Shown here piece after piece: positions 49,191 through 60,500 of a DNA stretch of 64,000 bases. A program made the position numbers and the translations under genes. Each line of letters opens with the position of its first letter. Position 1 is the first letter of the stretch. The notes beneath the pieces were generated by a model, which saw only the letters and a program-made list of their open reading frames with translations, was not told the origin of the DNA and did no database searches. The DNA comes from Tetmemena sp. SeJ-2015 (lineage: Eukaryota > Ciliophora > Spirotrichea > Sporadotrichida > Oxytrichidae): NCBI GenBank assembly GCA_027382625.1, contig JAJKFJ010021798.1, positions 1 to 64,000 on the forward strand, given 5' to 3'.

Positions 49191-51862
49191 TCATTCGAAT
49201 ACTGCCATAAATCTCAAAAATTCCTCATTGTTCAATCTATCTCTTGCCTCAGAATCAAATCTCAGTTTCAAGTAGCTTAATCTCTTTTATAAGCATTAAA
49301 ATGCAAATAAACTCTTTTGATAATTTAGAATGCTATCAGTGGCCCTTGTCTTTATAAATTTCAGCAAATCTTTGAAAGCCAACTCTCTCTTGCCTTCTCT
49401 AATATAGCTTAGGACTCTCTTAATATAAAATTATTGGTTGATTTCTCGATGCAGCCTGGCCATGTCCCTAGCATTTGCTGAGTCTCTCAAAAGTCTTCCT
49501 TATCTCCTGATTTTAGAGGGTATTCATAACTAATCCTTTGAAGAACAATCTCAAATGCTCTTCCACTGAATTACTCACATCTTAGCTGGAGTTGGGAACT
49601 GGTTTGAAGAAAACAGAAAGCCTAAAATCATCTTAATGCGTTTTGCAAAACTCTGGGTTATTAATTTGATACTCCTCTTCTTGCACTCTTTAATTGAATA
49701 ACTCGCTAAATTCTTTGTTTTAAGGGAAGATTATACTCAAAAAGTCATCATAGCTTAGAGAAGATGAGCATTTTTAAAGAGAATTTGTTGAATGCAAAAG
49801 TTTCATCCATCTAATCATTAGTTCAACTTCGTCAACATTTACTGAGGGATCATTCAAGAATAAGTGTAAACTAAGTGAAGAAATTTTGACTTGGTCATCT
49901 GAAATTTCTGGATTCTACTTACTTAAAGGAGCCAAATAGGAATTAAAAGCCATATGAGGATAGAATTCTCTATTCCCTATGAGTTTTATCTTCAAATCCT
50001 CTAATTCGTCATCTAGGAGGAGCTACTCTTCTAAGAAATTTTTGAAGTTTTACATAAGTTTCTCATCTGAGATGTAACTAGATTAGTAACTCAGAGTTTT
50101 CTACATTATCACTCGGGAATCGTCAAATGAAACAAGGTTAGTCTTCTTACTTATAGATTTTTAGTAAGATATACCAGATTATTGATTAGCTTTTACTAAC
50201 CGAGACTCGTGAATATCTTTCTCATTTGTTTTAAAGCGACTAGATAACTTCCAGAATCACTTAAATTTTAAATTCTAGGTTGCTTCTTAGCTGACTAAGC
50301 TAATGAAAGTCGCTCTGTTAACTGCATTACAGATTTTTATATAGACTCTCTTTCTTTATTAAGATTACTGTTAGTGCAATCTTGCATTGCTCCATACACA
50401 ATAGTAAATCAACACTTTGATTAAATTTATAAATAGACTTAGATCCCTTTTTAGTAAAGAGCTGGCAAAATTAATCGAAGTTTAGTTCCTCCACATTAAG
50501 TAAGTGGCCCAATAGTAGACTGTTAATCCTATTTTCGCAAATACTAACTCCATTTACGATGAAAAATCTCTTTATATCAATTGCGTTTATGCCACTACAA
50601 CTGTCACTATTTATTCCCGAAGATCTATTTGCTCTAGACCTAGTAAATGAGTGATCTTAGTTCACATGAGATTAGGCTTTAAAGATTTTAAACATTCTCA
50701 ATAAATCAAAGTCTTTCTACTGCTGAGTGATTATTAATTTTAAGCTTTCTTCATACTTCTTCATAGTCACTAATTCTGAAATTAGATGGGCTACTCCTCT
50801 CTCCAAATTAAAATCTAATTTGTCAAATTACCTCACTACAGTATCATTTTAGACTTTCCTCTCAGAGAAGAATACACTTTAACCAATGTCATGATCATGC
50901 CTATTCAGAAAAAGTACCTTCACAAATTTTTTATAGGAGATCTTCTCTTGAGATAACAAAAGTTTAGGTCGTCTTTGTTACAATTTTTTATGCCTTGCTC
51001 CTTTAGAAAAGTTAAGATTGTATCCTTGGTCAAGTAACCACTCTAGGCTCTATCAATTCTCTAGAACAAGTTCAACGGATTGAAAGATTTTAATAACAAA
51101 ACATTTAATTTGCCAATATTATTCCATACTAACGATATCCCTTTTCATCTCTATTCTTTTTTCTTCATTATCTATCAGTAAGAGAAAGTATTCGCATACT
51201 AATTATTGCGTCTTCTCACTAATTATATTTGCAGTAAATGTTCTTTCAACTTTAATAGGATGTCTCAGAGTCTACTCTTTAAACTTACTATTTGTGTGAG
51301 TGTTGTTTAATATGCAGATCCATTCAGCTTATTTAAAACTATTACAATATGTATTGATAATTAATTATGATTTATTGTTTTCTCTCTCCTCTTTTTCTAT
51401 TTTATTCTTCCTCCAATGCTTGTTCATACTAAAATTCAGTTTGTTATTGTTAAAGCTCTCTCCATCTGCATCTGTACGTGCGGATTCTGACGGTGACTGA
51501 GGCAACTTAGACTGTTCTACAATGGACTAATTATGGTCTTCTTAGCTTTATGTCATTTTAAATTTATAATCCTGTCTCATACCAACTCCAACCTTTTCAT
51601 ACTTTGATTTTTGTCCCTGCGAATCCGTCTTAACTTATTTATCATCAGTTTAGATCTGAAAATTTTGAGGAAGACTTGACCTATTTTCTGAAATGTATTC
51701 TTAATTTTTGCTTTAAAGATAGTTATTGGAGGTTCTAGGAGAGCCAAATGATGACTAAGTAAAGTGAAGGCCCGAAAGGTTGCCTGCATTAGCATCTCTA
51801 GAGGTTTAAGTTGGATGCTGAGGATTTATAACTGACTCTCTAAAGTTTAGTGAACTGTTCAT
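49191..51862 (-). CDS. Large hypothetical protein, possibly EF-hand-like
   Basis: ATG at 51862 (MNSSLNFRESVINPQHPTQ), polar N-terminal third, then helical sequence (RFDKLDFNLERG-type segments; MKKYEESLKLIITQQQKDFD). ININ-type spacing before LLGHLLNVEELNFDQFCQLF and SLSYDDFLSIIFPQNKEF recalls EF-hand helices, though canonical Ca2+ loops are not obvious. The C-terminus is NNEEFLRFMAVFE at TGA 49191-49193. Mostly open across 2.7 kb with few frame changes, so few or no IESs. No confident family. Confidence 0.55.
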
Positions 51863-51990
51863 TATTCGCAATTGTTTTATTTTTATTAGTCTTATTAAAA
51901 TTTATTTTAACGTATCCGAAACTTGGAATGCCAAGGATTTATTAGCATATTAAAAGAGAAAGATAATTAGATTTTATATACTCTACTAGC

Positions 51991-52675
51991 TCAATGCTCT
52001 TCTGATTCATCTTCTATGTCATTAATGGATTGCCTAATTGCATCAGGCTTGTCAAGTTTATCGCTAGGCTTGTTTGCTCTGGTGGTAGATCTACCAGGGC
52101 CCTAAGTGCTTTAAGCTCCAGCTCCCATGGTGCTATTTCTATCAGCTTACTTGAACTCTTCTTCTTGGAATTTCTTTGTGGATTGGGGTGGCTATTGCTG
52201 CTGAGATTAGTACTGCTATTGCTGCTGCTGTAAAGCTTTCTGCTGATAAAACTGAACTGGATTCTGCTATCTGTAAATAAAAGGTTAGGTTTGAAAATCC
52301 AATGAATAATTGCTTGAACTTACTGATTCGCATTTAATCGAAAACTGGACTGGAGGTTGTACTTGCGTAATTCCTCCAATTATGGGCTTCATTGGCAGAC
52401 CTAAGGCAACTCTGGACGGCAAGGCTGCTACTGTGAAAAGGATGTTCACGTTATAAGTGTTAAACACATCTGCCAAGTTCATGTTCATTTCTTGAACCTG
52501 CAAAAGTATGTCATTGAAATTTTAGCAAAAATTACATTCATTTCCTGAAGAAAACAAAAAGCTTACTGTAGATCAATAAGTATTAATGTTGAAGGATCAA
52601 TATATTTCTTGTTCTTAGTACAAATACTAAAAGAGCAACAAGCAACTTCAGAGATAGCTACATTATCAGCAAACT
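51991..52675 (-). CDS. Hypothetical protein with poly-Gln tail (partial)
   Basis: Minus-strand segments QFADNVAISEVACCSF, KKYIDPSTLILIDLQ, then a likely GT-AG intron, VQEMNMNLADVFNTYNVNIL and LPSRVALGLPMKPIIGGI. A second part (NPVQFYQQK, Gln run, PPQSTKKFQEEEFK, KPSDKLDKPDAIRQSIND) ends DIEDESEEH at TGA 51991-51993. The two parts are in different frames, so an intron, IES or indel lies near 52.3 kb. Start not identified; it abuts the stop of the UBL/UBA gene. Family not recognised. Confidence 0.45.
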
Positions 52676-52700
52676 GACCGGTCTGATATTGACTTCACTA

Positions 52701-54735
52701 TCATAAATCCCAATCACTTGTATTATGGCTTTGCTGATTTTGCTAATTTTGCTAGTTTGAAGATTGATCCTCATTTGGCTAAGAGCTTTGGTTACTCGCT
52801 GATTAGTTGCTAAGATTATTATTGCTAAGCATTCCAAATCCGGCTCCTCCAAGGCCCAAGCCATAAGCATCCTGACCTGAACTTTAAGAAGAAACATTTT
52901 AACCTGTGTAATCTGCTGATATTGAAAATGAGCCAGAGGCATGATTCATTTGAGTTTAAATATGCTCTCTTCTTTCAACAGCCTCTCTGAGAGCAACTTC
53001 TCTCTCTTGAATTGCCTGAGTGCTTCTTCTTATGTTTTCGATTTATAAATAAGCGAAATAATGGATGGCCTCGCTCAGTCTGTTAACTTGCTCTAGAGCC
53101 TGTTGAGTCCTCTACTAAGTACTCTAAATTTAGGATAGTTGTTCTCTCAGTCTAGGAGCCTCTTATGCGGGTGGCTATTAGCTCTATCTGCTGGCACCTC
53201 CTCCAAAGCCAAAAATTGATCTGAAATTGCTGCCCAAAGAACTATGATTAGACTCTATTTAAGGGTTTGGGTTAGTGAGCAGGAATTAAGCAGCATGCTC
53301 AAGATTAATACAAATGAAATATAAGGAGAGTCAATTGTTTGATGTTACTTTCAAGGCATAGATGCTTGCATCTCTCTCATACCCCATTTCTTGAAGTGTT
53401 TACAGGAAATCCTGGTTGGGAACAAAGGATTAAGAGGTTGAGGCAGATGACTGAACTCTATTGCTAGCATTACCATCTTGAGTGGTGTTAAGAATAGCAT
53501 CATTCTCAGCGGGAGTATTGATCATGTAATCCATAGCCATATTCAAATTATTCTTGAAGTGTTTTAAGACTCTTTTAGAACGTTCTTCTTCAAAGCCCAT
53601 CTCAACTAAGTTCTAAACATAGGCAGGGTTAGGCTCAGACTGCTGAACTTATCTTCTTTGCTCTCTTCTTGCCTCTCTTTCTCTATTCCTTTCCTACCTC
53701 TCTTTCCTGATTTCTGTGTTAAGATCCTTGATAGAAGATTTAATAAATAAGATTGAGCGGGGCTCTTGCATTTCCGAATCTCTGTCTCTATTTACCGCTT
53801 GTCTTAAATGCTGCATTAGAGCATTCGCTCCTCCTCTTTCCTACCCATGCCCTACTAGGATCTGTTGGAAGAAGTTCATCATTTCGTCCTCTTCTTCTTC
53901 CCTTCCACCTCTATAAGCTCTATACTTTGGAGCTTTCATGACTGATTGAGCATCAGTAACCTTCATAATTAGCTCTGGAGTAATTAGGTCTATCCTCTCT
54001 TCGGGTAAAGAGACAGACTCAGCTCTAAAGATTTTACTCTTATCGGCAGAGCCTCCATAATCAGAGCTCCCCTGAGAGTTATTCCCTCCTGCTGAGTTAC
54101 TACCGCTGCTACTTTAATTTTGAGAAGCATTTGATCGAGGCCATTTCAAGAAATCTTTCCATGAGGGTTTGACAGGCTTTTCTTGTGGAGGTGAAACCTG
54201 TTCGATCTACTTCTTGGGAATAGATTTGGTGGCTGTGACATTTAGACTCGCTATGTTCTTTATGGGTTGGCTATGGTTAATGGTGCCATTTTTATGAACT
54301 TCGTCTTCCCGCATCTGCTTCATCTTTTCTGAGAAGTAATTAAACTTCAGATGGTTCAACACATAAACTGTATCCCCTGGCATCAATCCTGACTCTTTAA
54401 AGCTAAAAACAATACTCAAATCAGCAATGAAATAAAAATTGGGATTGGTCATATTCAAGTTGGAAATCCTCATTTATTTTCAAGGATCTCAAATCTTATC
54501 TTGCTTATCCGGTGTCTTCTCAGACAAACTCAGTAAACATGACTTACCTTAGCTCTCTCAAATTATTGAGAACTCTTCCTGAATGAAGGAGCTTTGTAGT
54601 TTCTAAGTTTGAGTTGCATTTCTCATGCACCTTCTCGAATAATTTCTCCACTCTTAGATCGTCTAGGTAGTTTATGGGAATTTTTTGCTCAGTATCCGAT
54701 AAGAAAAGAGTTATATGTTGGAGGCCTTGAGACAT
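52701..54735 (-). CDS. Ubiquitin-like/UBA-domain protein
   Basis: ATG at 54735. N-terminal ubiquitin-like fold (ITLFLSDTEQKIPINYLDDL ... TKLLHSGRVLNNLREL), an intron, the second UBL half (FKESGLMPGDTVYVLNHL), a polar linker, and two UBA-type motifs: NLVEMGFEEERSKRVLKHF and TLQEMGYERDASIYALKV (53.6 and 53.4 kb). Then a helical segment (LEQVNRLSEAIHYFAYLQIE) and a Gln/Asn-rich tail ending HNTSDWDL at TGA 52701-52703. Likely a ubiquitin or proteasome adaptor comparable in architecture to UBL-UBA shuttles or UBAC1; exact orthology unclear. The first 0.65 kb including the start is repeated at 55220-55852. Confidence 0.75.
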
Positions 54736-54998
54736 CTTGGTTGCTTAAAATTGATTTAAAACTAAATTTTGCTCTGATAAGTGAGACAATTTTCGACTAT
54801 TTTATTATTAAATCTCAAATTTAGAAGAATCTACTCCACAAATTTAAAAAGATCTTTAAATGCATCACATATGAGTTTCTTGCTAATTTTAATGTTGAAT
54901 TCAAATGTTGCTGATATTCGAGACATGCGGGAATAAATTTTAAGGAGGATAAAAAGATTCTAAAATAGGATATACGAGCTGTGGATTAATTATAAGTA
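54344..54998 (+). repeat. Tandem direct repeat, unit 1 (5' part of the UBL/UBA gene)
   Basis: Nearly identical to 55220-55852; covers the UBL exons and upstream flank of the intact gene. Confidence 0.9.
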
Positions 54999-55219
54999 TA
55001 GGTAAAATACAATTAGGTGATTTGGTAAATGCACTTCATAAATATACAGATATACATAATTATTTGCGCTGACTCTTATTTTGTATTCGCATTACTTTCG
55101 TCCTTAGACTAAATAGTGCTTTAATTTTTATTGCTTTTATTTCCTCTGTCTTATTGTCTTTGTTGCTCCTTCTCGCCTTTCAAACCCTACAAACATTTAA
55201 TTTATCTTTTCTAAAGAAT

Positions 55220-55852
55220 ACTTCAGATGGTTCAACACATAAACTGTATCCCCTGGCATCAATCCTGACTCTTTAAAGCTAAAAACATACTCAAATCAGC
55301 AATGAAATAAAAATTGGGATTGGTCATATTCAAGTTGGAAATCCTCATTTATTTTCAAGGATCTCAAATCTTATCTTGCTTATCCGGTGTCTTCTCAGAC
55401 AAACTCAGTAAACATGACTTACCTTAGCTCTCTCAAATTATTGAGAACTCTTCCTGAATGAAGAGCTTTGTAGTTTCTAAGTTCGAGTTGCATTTCTCAT
55501 GCACCTTCTCGAATAATTTCTCCACTCTTAGATCGTCTAGGTAGTTTATGGGAATTTTTTGCTCAGTATCCGATAAGAAAAGAGTTATATGTTGGAGGCC
55601 TTGAGACATCTTGGTTGCTTAAAATTGATTTAAAACTAAATTTTGCTCTGATAAGTGAGACAATTTTCACTATGTTATTTTTTCAAATTTAGAGAATTTC
55701 CACAAATTAAATTATGCATCACATATGAGTTTCTTGCTAATGTTAATGTTGAATTCAAATGTTGTTGATATTCGAGACATGCGAGAATAAATTTTAAGGA
55801 GGATAAAAAGATTCTAAAATAGGATATACGAGCTGTGGATTAATTATAAGTA
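55220..55852 (-). pseudogene. Tandem direct repeat, unit 2: partial copy of the UBL/UBA gene 5' end
   Basis: Near-identical copy of 54344-54998 with an ATG at 55609 and several indels. One base is gone in AAAAACAATACTC and the upstream flank has lost about 20 bp. The copy stops inside the second UBL exon and has no UBA region, so it cannot encode the protein. It could be a duplicated MDS used alternatively, a pseudo-copy, or a collapsed allele in the assembly. The two units are 221 bp apart. Confidence 0.75.
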
Positions 55853-56392
55853 ATAGGAGCTGCGCGTTTAATTACTAAGTAGTATATATGCCAGCGATTG
55901 GAGCTGCGGGTTATATTAGGGAAGACTCTTATTATAGCTGAGAATTTTATAAAAGAAAATTAAATTTTATATTAAATTAAAAAGGAAAAAATCAGTGGCA
56001 GTTAAAGCGTCTCTGATTTAAATAATTATAGGCCATTCGATTCAGCATGAAATTCTAAGAAATTTTTATCCTTATAATTTTTGTTTAGGAGAGCACTGTA
56101 TAGAGTTATAAGCGACGACTAAATATAAATAAAGATGATGATGAGAATGAAGAAGAGTGCGTGAGTCATATCTCGTCTCTGAGAGAAGCTATGAAGATGA
56201 TTAATGAAGAAACTCATATTATTATTTTACGAGCAATCTAACAAGCAGCTGATCACTGGGTGAATCTGCGATTTCAACTGTCACAGAGTTACAGTTTCCA
56301 TTTATTATTTTAACCAATCACCAATTTTATTTAAAATTCCGACAATAAATAATCATTCTATTGAATATCTTAAACAAACACACTCGCAAACT
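55853..56392. other. Spacer upstream of the eEF2 locus
   Basis: GGAGCTGCGCGTT at about 55856 and GGAGCTGCGGGTT near 55900 form a short imperfect direct repeat. A plus frame near 56.1-56.3 kb (KDDDENEEECVSHISSLREA, INEETHIIILRAIQQAADHW) is coding-like but unidentified. The last part should include the eEF2 5' UTR and the macronuclear chromosome end; no telomere-like repeat is seen. Confidence 0.35.
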
Positions 56393-57536
56393 ATGCCCAA
56401 CTTATCTTATCAGATTAGGGAGATCATGTATATCCCCAATCAGATTAGAAACTATATGAGAGGGAATTATTGCCCACCAGTCTCAAGTAAACTGACTCTT
56501 TGATTGCCAAGGCCGGAATCATTTCCACTTTAATGGAGAGGCCATAGTTAAACTACGAGTCCGACATCGAAGGTGACAAGAAGCCCTACCTTATCAATCT
56601 TATCGACTCCCCAGGCCTACTCTCTATCTTCCTCTGAGGTCACTGCTGCCTTGAGAGTTACTGATGTAATACCCACAATCGATTACGTCGAAGGTGTTTG
56701 CGTGTTTCTTAACTGTGCTCAGACAAGCACTTGGAGAGAAGATCAATCAGAACATAGCAACAAGATCGACAGAGGTATTCTTGAGCTCCAAGTCGAGGGA
56801 GAGCACATGTATCAGAACTTCCAGAGAGTTATTGAAAACGCCAACGTTATCATCTCCACTTACGAAGTTGAGGATATGGGAGAGGCTCAACAGGTTGACC
56901 CTACCAAGGGTACCGTCGCCTTCGGTTCCGCCCTTTTCGGCTGGGCCTTCACCCTCACTAGATTCGCCAAATTAAAGCATGCATTGTGCTCATGAGCGCA
57001 AGTTCAACGTTGACTTCGACAAGATAGTGTGCTAATATTTAAATAGCAAGCTTTGGGGTGATAACTACTTCGATGCCAAGGCCAAGAAGTGGAAGTTATT
57101 GTGCGATGATGAGTTATTATAAGAGATGCTTCGTGCAATTCATCATGGAGCCCATCGTGAGACTCTGCAGAAACATCATGGACAACAACAGAGAAGCCGT
57201 GTGGAAGATGTGCAACACCCTTGAGGTAATTACTCAAGCCCGAGGATAAGGAGAAGCAAGGAAAGGATCTCCTCAAGGCTGTCTTCCAGAAATGGATCAA
57301 CGCTGCTGATGCCTTTTTTTTAAAAAAAAAATAAGATTGCGAATTAATAAGTCTGGTGAGCACATTATCGCTGGTTTAAAGGTATTCATTATTCTAAACA
57401 TAATGGAAACCGTTAACGCAACCTCCAACCAAGTTTGCTAATTTAATCTAAAAAAAAAGACTCTACGTCGTTGCTCAGCCTCTTTAAATAGCACATGACA
57501 GTTTATTAAAGGCTCCAACCTTCTCGTTGATCAGAC
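56393..57536 (+). other. eEF2 layer 1: MDSs 1,3,6,8,10,12,14,16,18,20,22,25,27,33,37,39,43
   Basis: MDS 1 56393-56403 (coding part); 3 56409-56452; 6 56491-56526; 8 56534-56544; 10 56552-56617; 12 56630-56666; 14 56679-56704; 16 56711-56746; 18 56759-56970; 20 56999-57025; 22 57047-57095; 25 57120-57227; 27 57232-57313; 33 57350-57376; 37 57405-57438; 39 57458-57484; 43 57515-57536. Spacers are short AT-rich IESs. Outgoing pointers include GCCCAACTT (1 to 2), AGATTAGAAAC (3 to 4), AATCATTTCC (6 to 7), CCCAGGCC (10 to 11), AGTTACTGATG (12 to 13), TTCGACAAGAT (20 to 21) and TGCTGATGCC (27 to 28). Confidence 0.93.
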
Positions 57537-60500
57537 TTGAAATTATTTTGGAAAACATAATTTTTAAGATATTTAAAAATACTTAAGATTAGAAACATGT
57601 CAGTCATTGCCTATGAAATATATAAAATTCGCCAATCATTTCCGAGGCCAAGGCTGGAGAGGAAAATACAGCCCAGGCCACGTCGACTTCTCCTCTGAAA
57701 GTTATCATTAATGATCCAAAGATAATACATTCGACAAGATGATGACCAAGCTTTTATAATGAAATTCAATATTGGAAGGTTGACGAAATTGCCGATGATG
57801 AGTGTATGAAGATTATGTGGTGATGCTGATGCCCTTCTTGAGATGATCGTGATGAAGCTGCCCTCTCCCGCCAGAGCCCAGCAATACAGAGCCGCCTATC
57901 TTTATGAGGGTCCCATCGATGACCCATGCGGACAAGCCATCAAGAACTGCGACCAGAAGGGACCCCTCATGGTCTTCATCTCCAAGATGGTCCCCACCAA
58001 CGACAAGGGTAGATTCTACGCCTTCGGAAGAGTCTTCTCTGGAATCGTCGCCACTGGACAAAAGGTCAGAATCATGGGACCCAACTATACCCCAGGATCC
58101 AAGAACGACCTCAACGTTAAGAACATTCAGAGAACCGTTCTCATGATGGGAGGAAAGGTCGAGGCTGTCCCCGACGTTCCTTGCGGTAACACTGTCGGTC
58201 TCGTCGTTATTAAAAACTTATCCTAAATATGTATTACTCCGTCTCCCCTGTCGTGAGAGTCGCCGTTGAGCCCAAGAACGCCTCAGATCTTCCCAAGTTT
58301 TTTAATTTACTCTTCTCTTAGAATAAAACAGATACATTTGAAATCTGCCTCAAGGACTTGGTTGATCCTTAATCTTATAATGATAGATTGATTGTAGCAA
58401 TATTGAGCATAAGATTCAACATTATGGACGTTGCCCTCTACAAATGAATAAGGTAAAAATCCTGCTGAGCCCAGATTCGTGGAGCCCATCTTCTTGTGCG
58501 AAATCCAGGCCCCCGATGATGCCATGGGAGGTATCTATCAAACCCTTACCCAGAGAAGAGGTATCGTTATTGGTGAAGAGCCAGTCAACGGAACTCCTCT
58601 TATCATCGTCAAGGCTTATCTCCCCGTCGCTGAGTACACATATCCTTATTATAATTATAAGTTTAATGAGTCCTTCGGTTTCACCCAGCACTTGAGAGCC
58701 ATGACCTCCGGAAGAGCCTTCCCTCAGTGCGTGTTCGACCATTGGGAAAGTATTGGTACCGATCCTCTTGAGGCCGGCTCCAAATCTGCCACTCTCGTCG
58801 AGACCATCAGAAAGAGAAAGGGTCTTAAGGCTGGAATCCCCACCCTCGATAACTTCCTCGACAAGCTATGAGCAATAGAATCACGAGGAGATATACCAGA
58901 TATCTTCCTCTTCAACAAGCAAGATTAACCATATCTCTGTTTAATCATACACTTAATTACTCAAAAATTAAACAAAAACTAACTCTTTTCATATATTCTC
59001 GCATTTCACATGTCCTTTCGATTAACTTCCCCCGATTCTATTCAGAGTAAAGCCATCAGAAAAGTATAAATTCATTTCAGCAACTCACCGATTCATCCTA
59101 ATCAGCTGTTCTAGATTAAGATTAATAAGACATAGCCCAACTTCACCATCGATCAGATTAATGGAGCTAAATGGATGAGTTGCCCACGTCGACCACGGAA
59201 AGTCCACTTTGACTGACTCTTAATTGAAAGTGTTAAGTTGATGAGAGGCCAGATTCACCGATACCAGAGCTGATGAGCAAGAGAGAGGTATCACCATCAA
59301 GTCCACTGGTGTCTCCCTTTACTACGAATCCTAATCATTTTTGTCTCTATTCGCCAAGATCTACGCTAACAAGTTCACTTGTATCTTAATCTTTTTAATT
59401 TGATGATGGATCTAACCTTAAGAGATGCTTTTCATTGTATAATTAAGAACTACTCTTAAATAATTTGATATAGATCTTCCCAAGCTCGTCGAAGGTCTAA
59501 AGTACATTAACAGCAGACCAGAAGGAGAGAAACAGACTTCAGTAGAATCTTATCTGACACTAAGGAAGCCGTCATTACTGATAAGTTAGGTTATAAATCA
59601 ATGAAAGAAGAGTGTTCTACGCTGCTCAACTCATTTTGAATTTTACAATTCATTTAATTTATACAGCATGTTTTTAAAGAACAGTTACTGATGGTGCTCT
59701 CGTCGTCGTCGATTATCTTTTATTTGCGTGCAAACCGAAACTGTGTCACCTAATATTCCTAAGATCAAGCCCGTCCTTTTCGTTAACAAGATTGAGTTAT
59801 CAATTATTACTGTGTTCTAAAACTTTATAATTCCCTTGAGGTCGCACTCAAGTCCTGTTTTATTACGATTACTGAAAAATCAATTCATAGTTATAATTGT
59901 GGTCTCGTCGGTGTCGATCAATACCTCATGAAGCAAGGTACCATCTCCGACCACGAAGATGCCCACAACATTAGAGTCATGAAGTACTCCGTCTGATGCT
60001 ATTGTTACATTTTTTATCTCCATTTTCTCATAGTGAAGGTCTCAAGAAGCTCTCCAAGTCTGACCCCTTAGTCCTCTGCTACACTGAGGAGTCTGGTTTC
60101 CTGATTCTCTGGTTGCGGAGAGCTCCACGTCGAAATCTGCTTCATCAAATTTTGTCTTGGTTGATGAGTACGCCAAGTGCGAGATCAAGAAATCCGACCC
60201 CGTCGTCACCTACAAGGAAACCAGCTTTAGAATCAGGTTTGCCTCTCCAAGTCACCCAACAAGCACAACAGACTCACGAAATAGGTAGTAGCCTCTTGGT
60301 GATGAGCTCACTGACGCCATTGAGAAGGACACCATCTCATCCAAGCAAGACCAGAATAACTATTAACAGACTTCTCGCCGACAAGTACGATTGGGATATC
60401 AATGATGCCAAGAAGATCTGGTGCTTCGGTCCCGAGACCTCAGGCCCCAACTATTCATACTCTCTTGTTAGTTAGTTGATCAGACCAAGGCCGTCCAGTA

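Noticed and set aside
53716..53941. Two plus-strand frames
   Set aside because: Antisense to the UBA region of the UBL/UBA gene.
57004..57363. Minus-strand frame of 119 codons over eEF2 segments
   Set aside because: Antisense to several eEF2 MDSs, no independent support.
57904..58146. Extra plus-strand frame across eEF2 segment 28
   Set aside because: Out-of-frame shadow of conserved eEF2 sequence.
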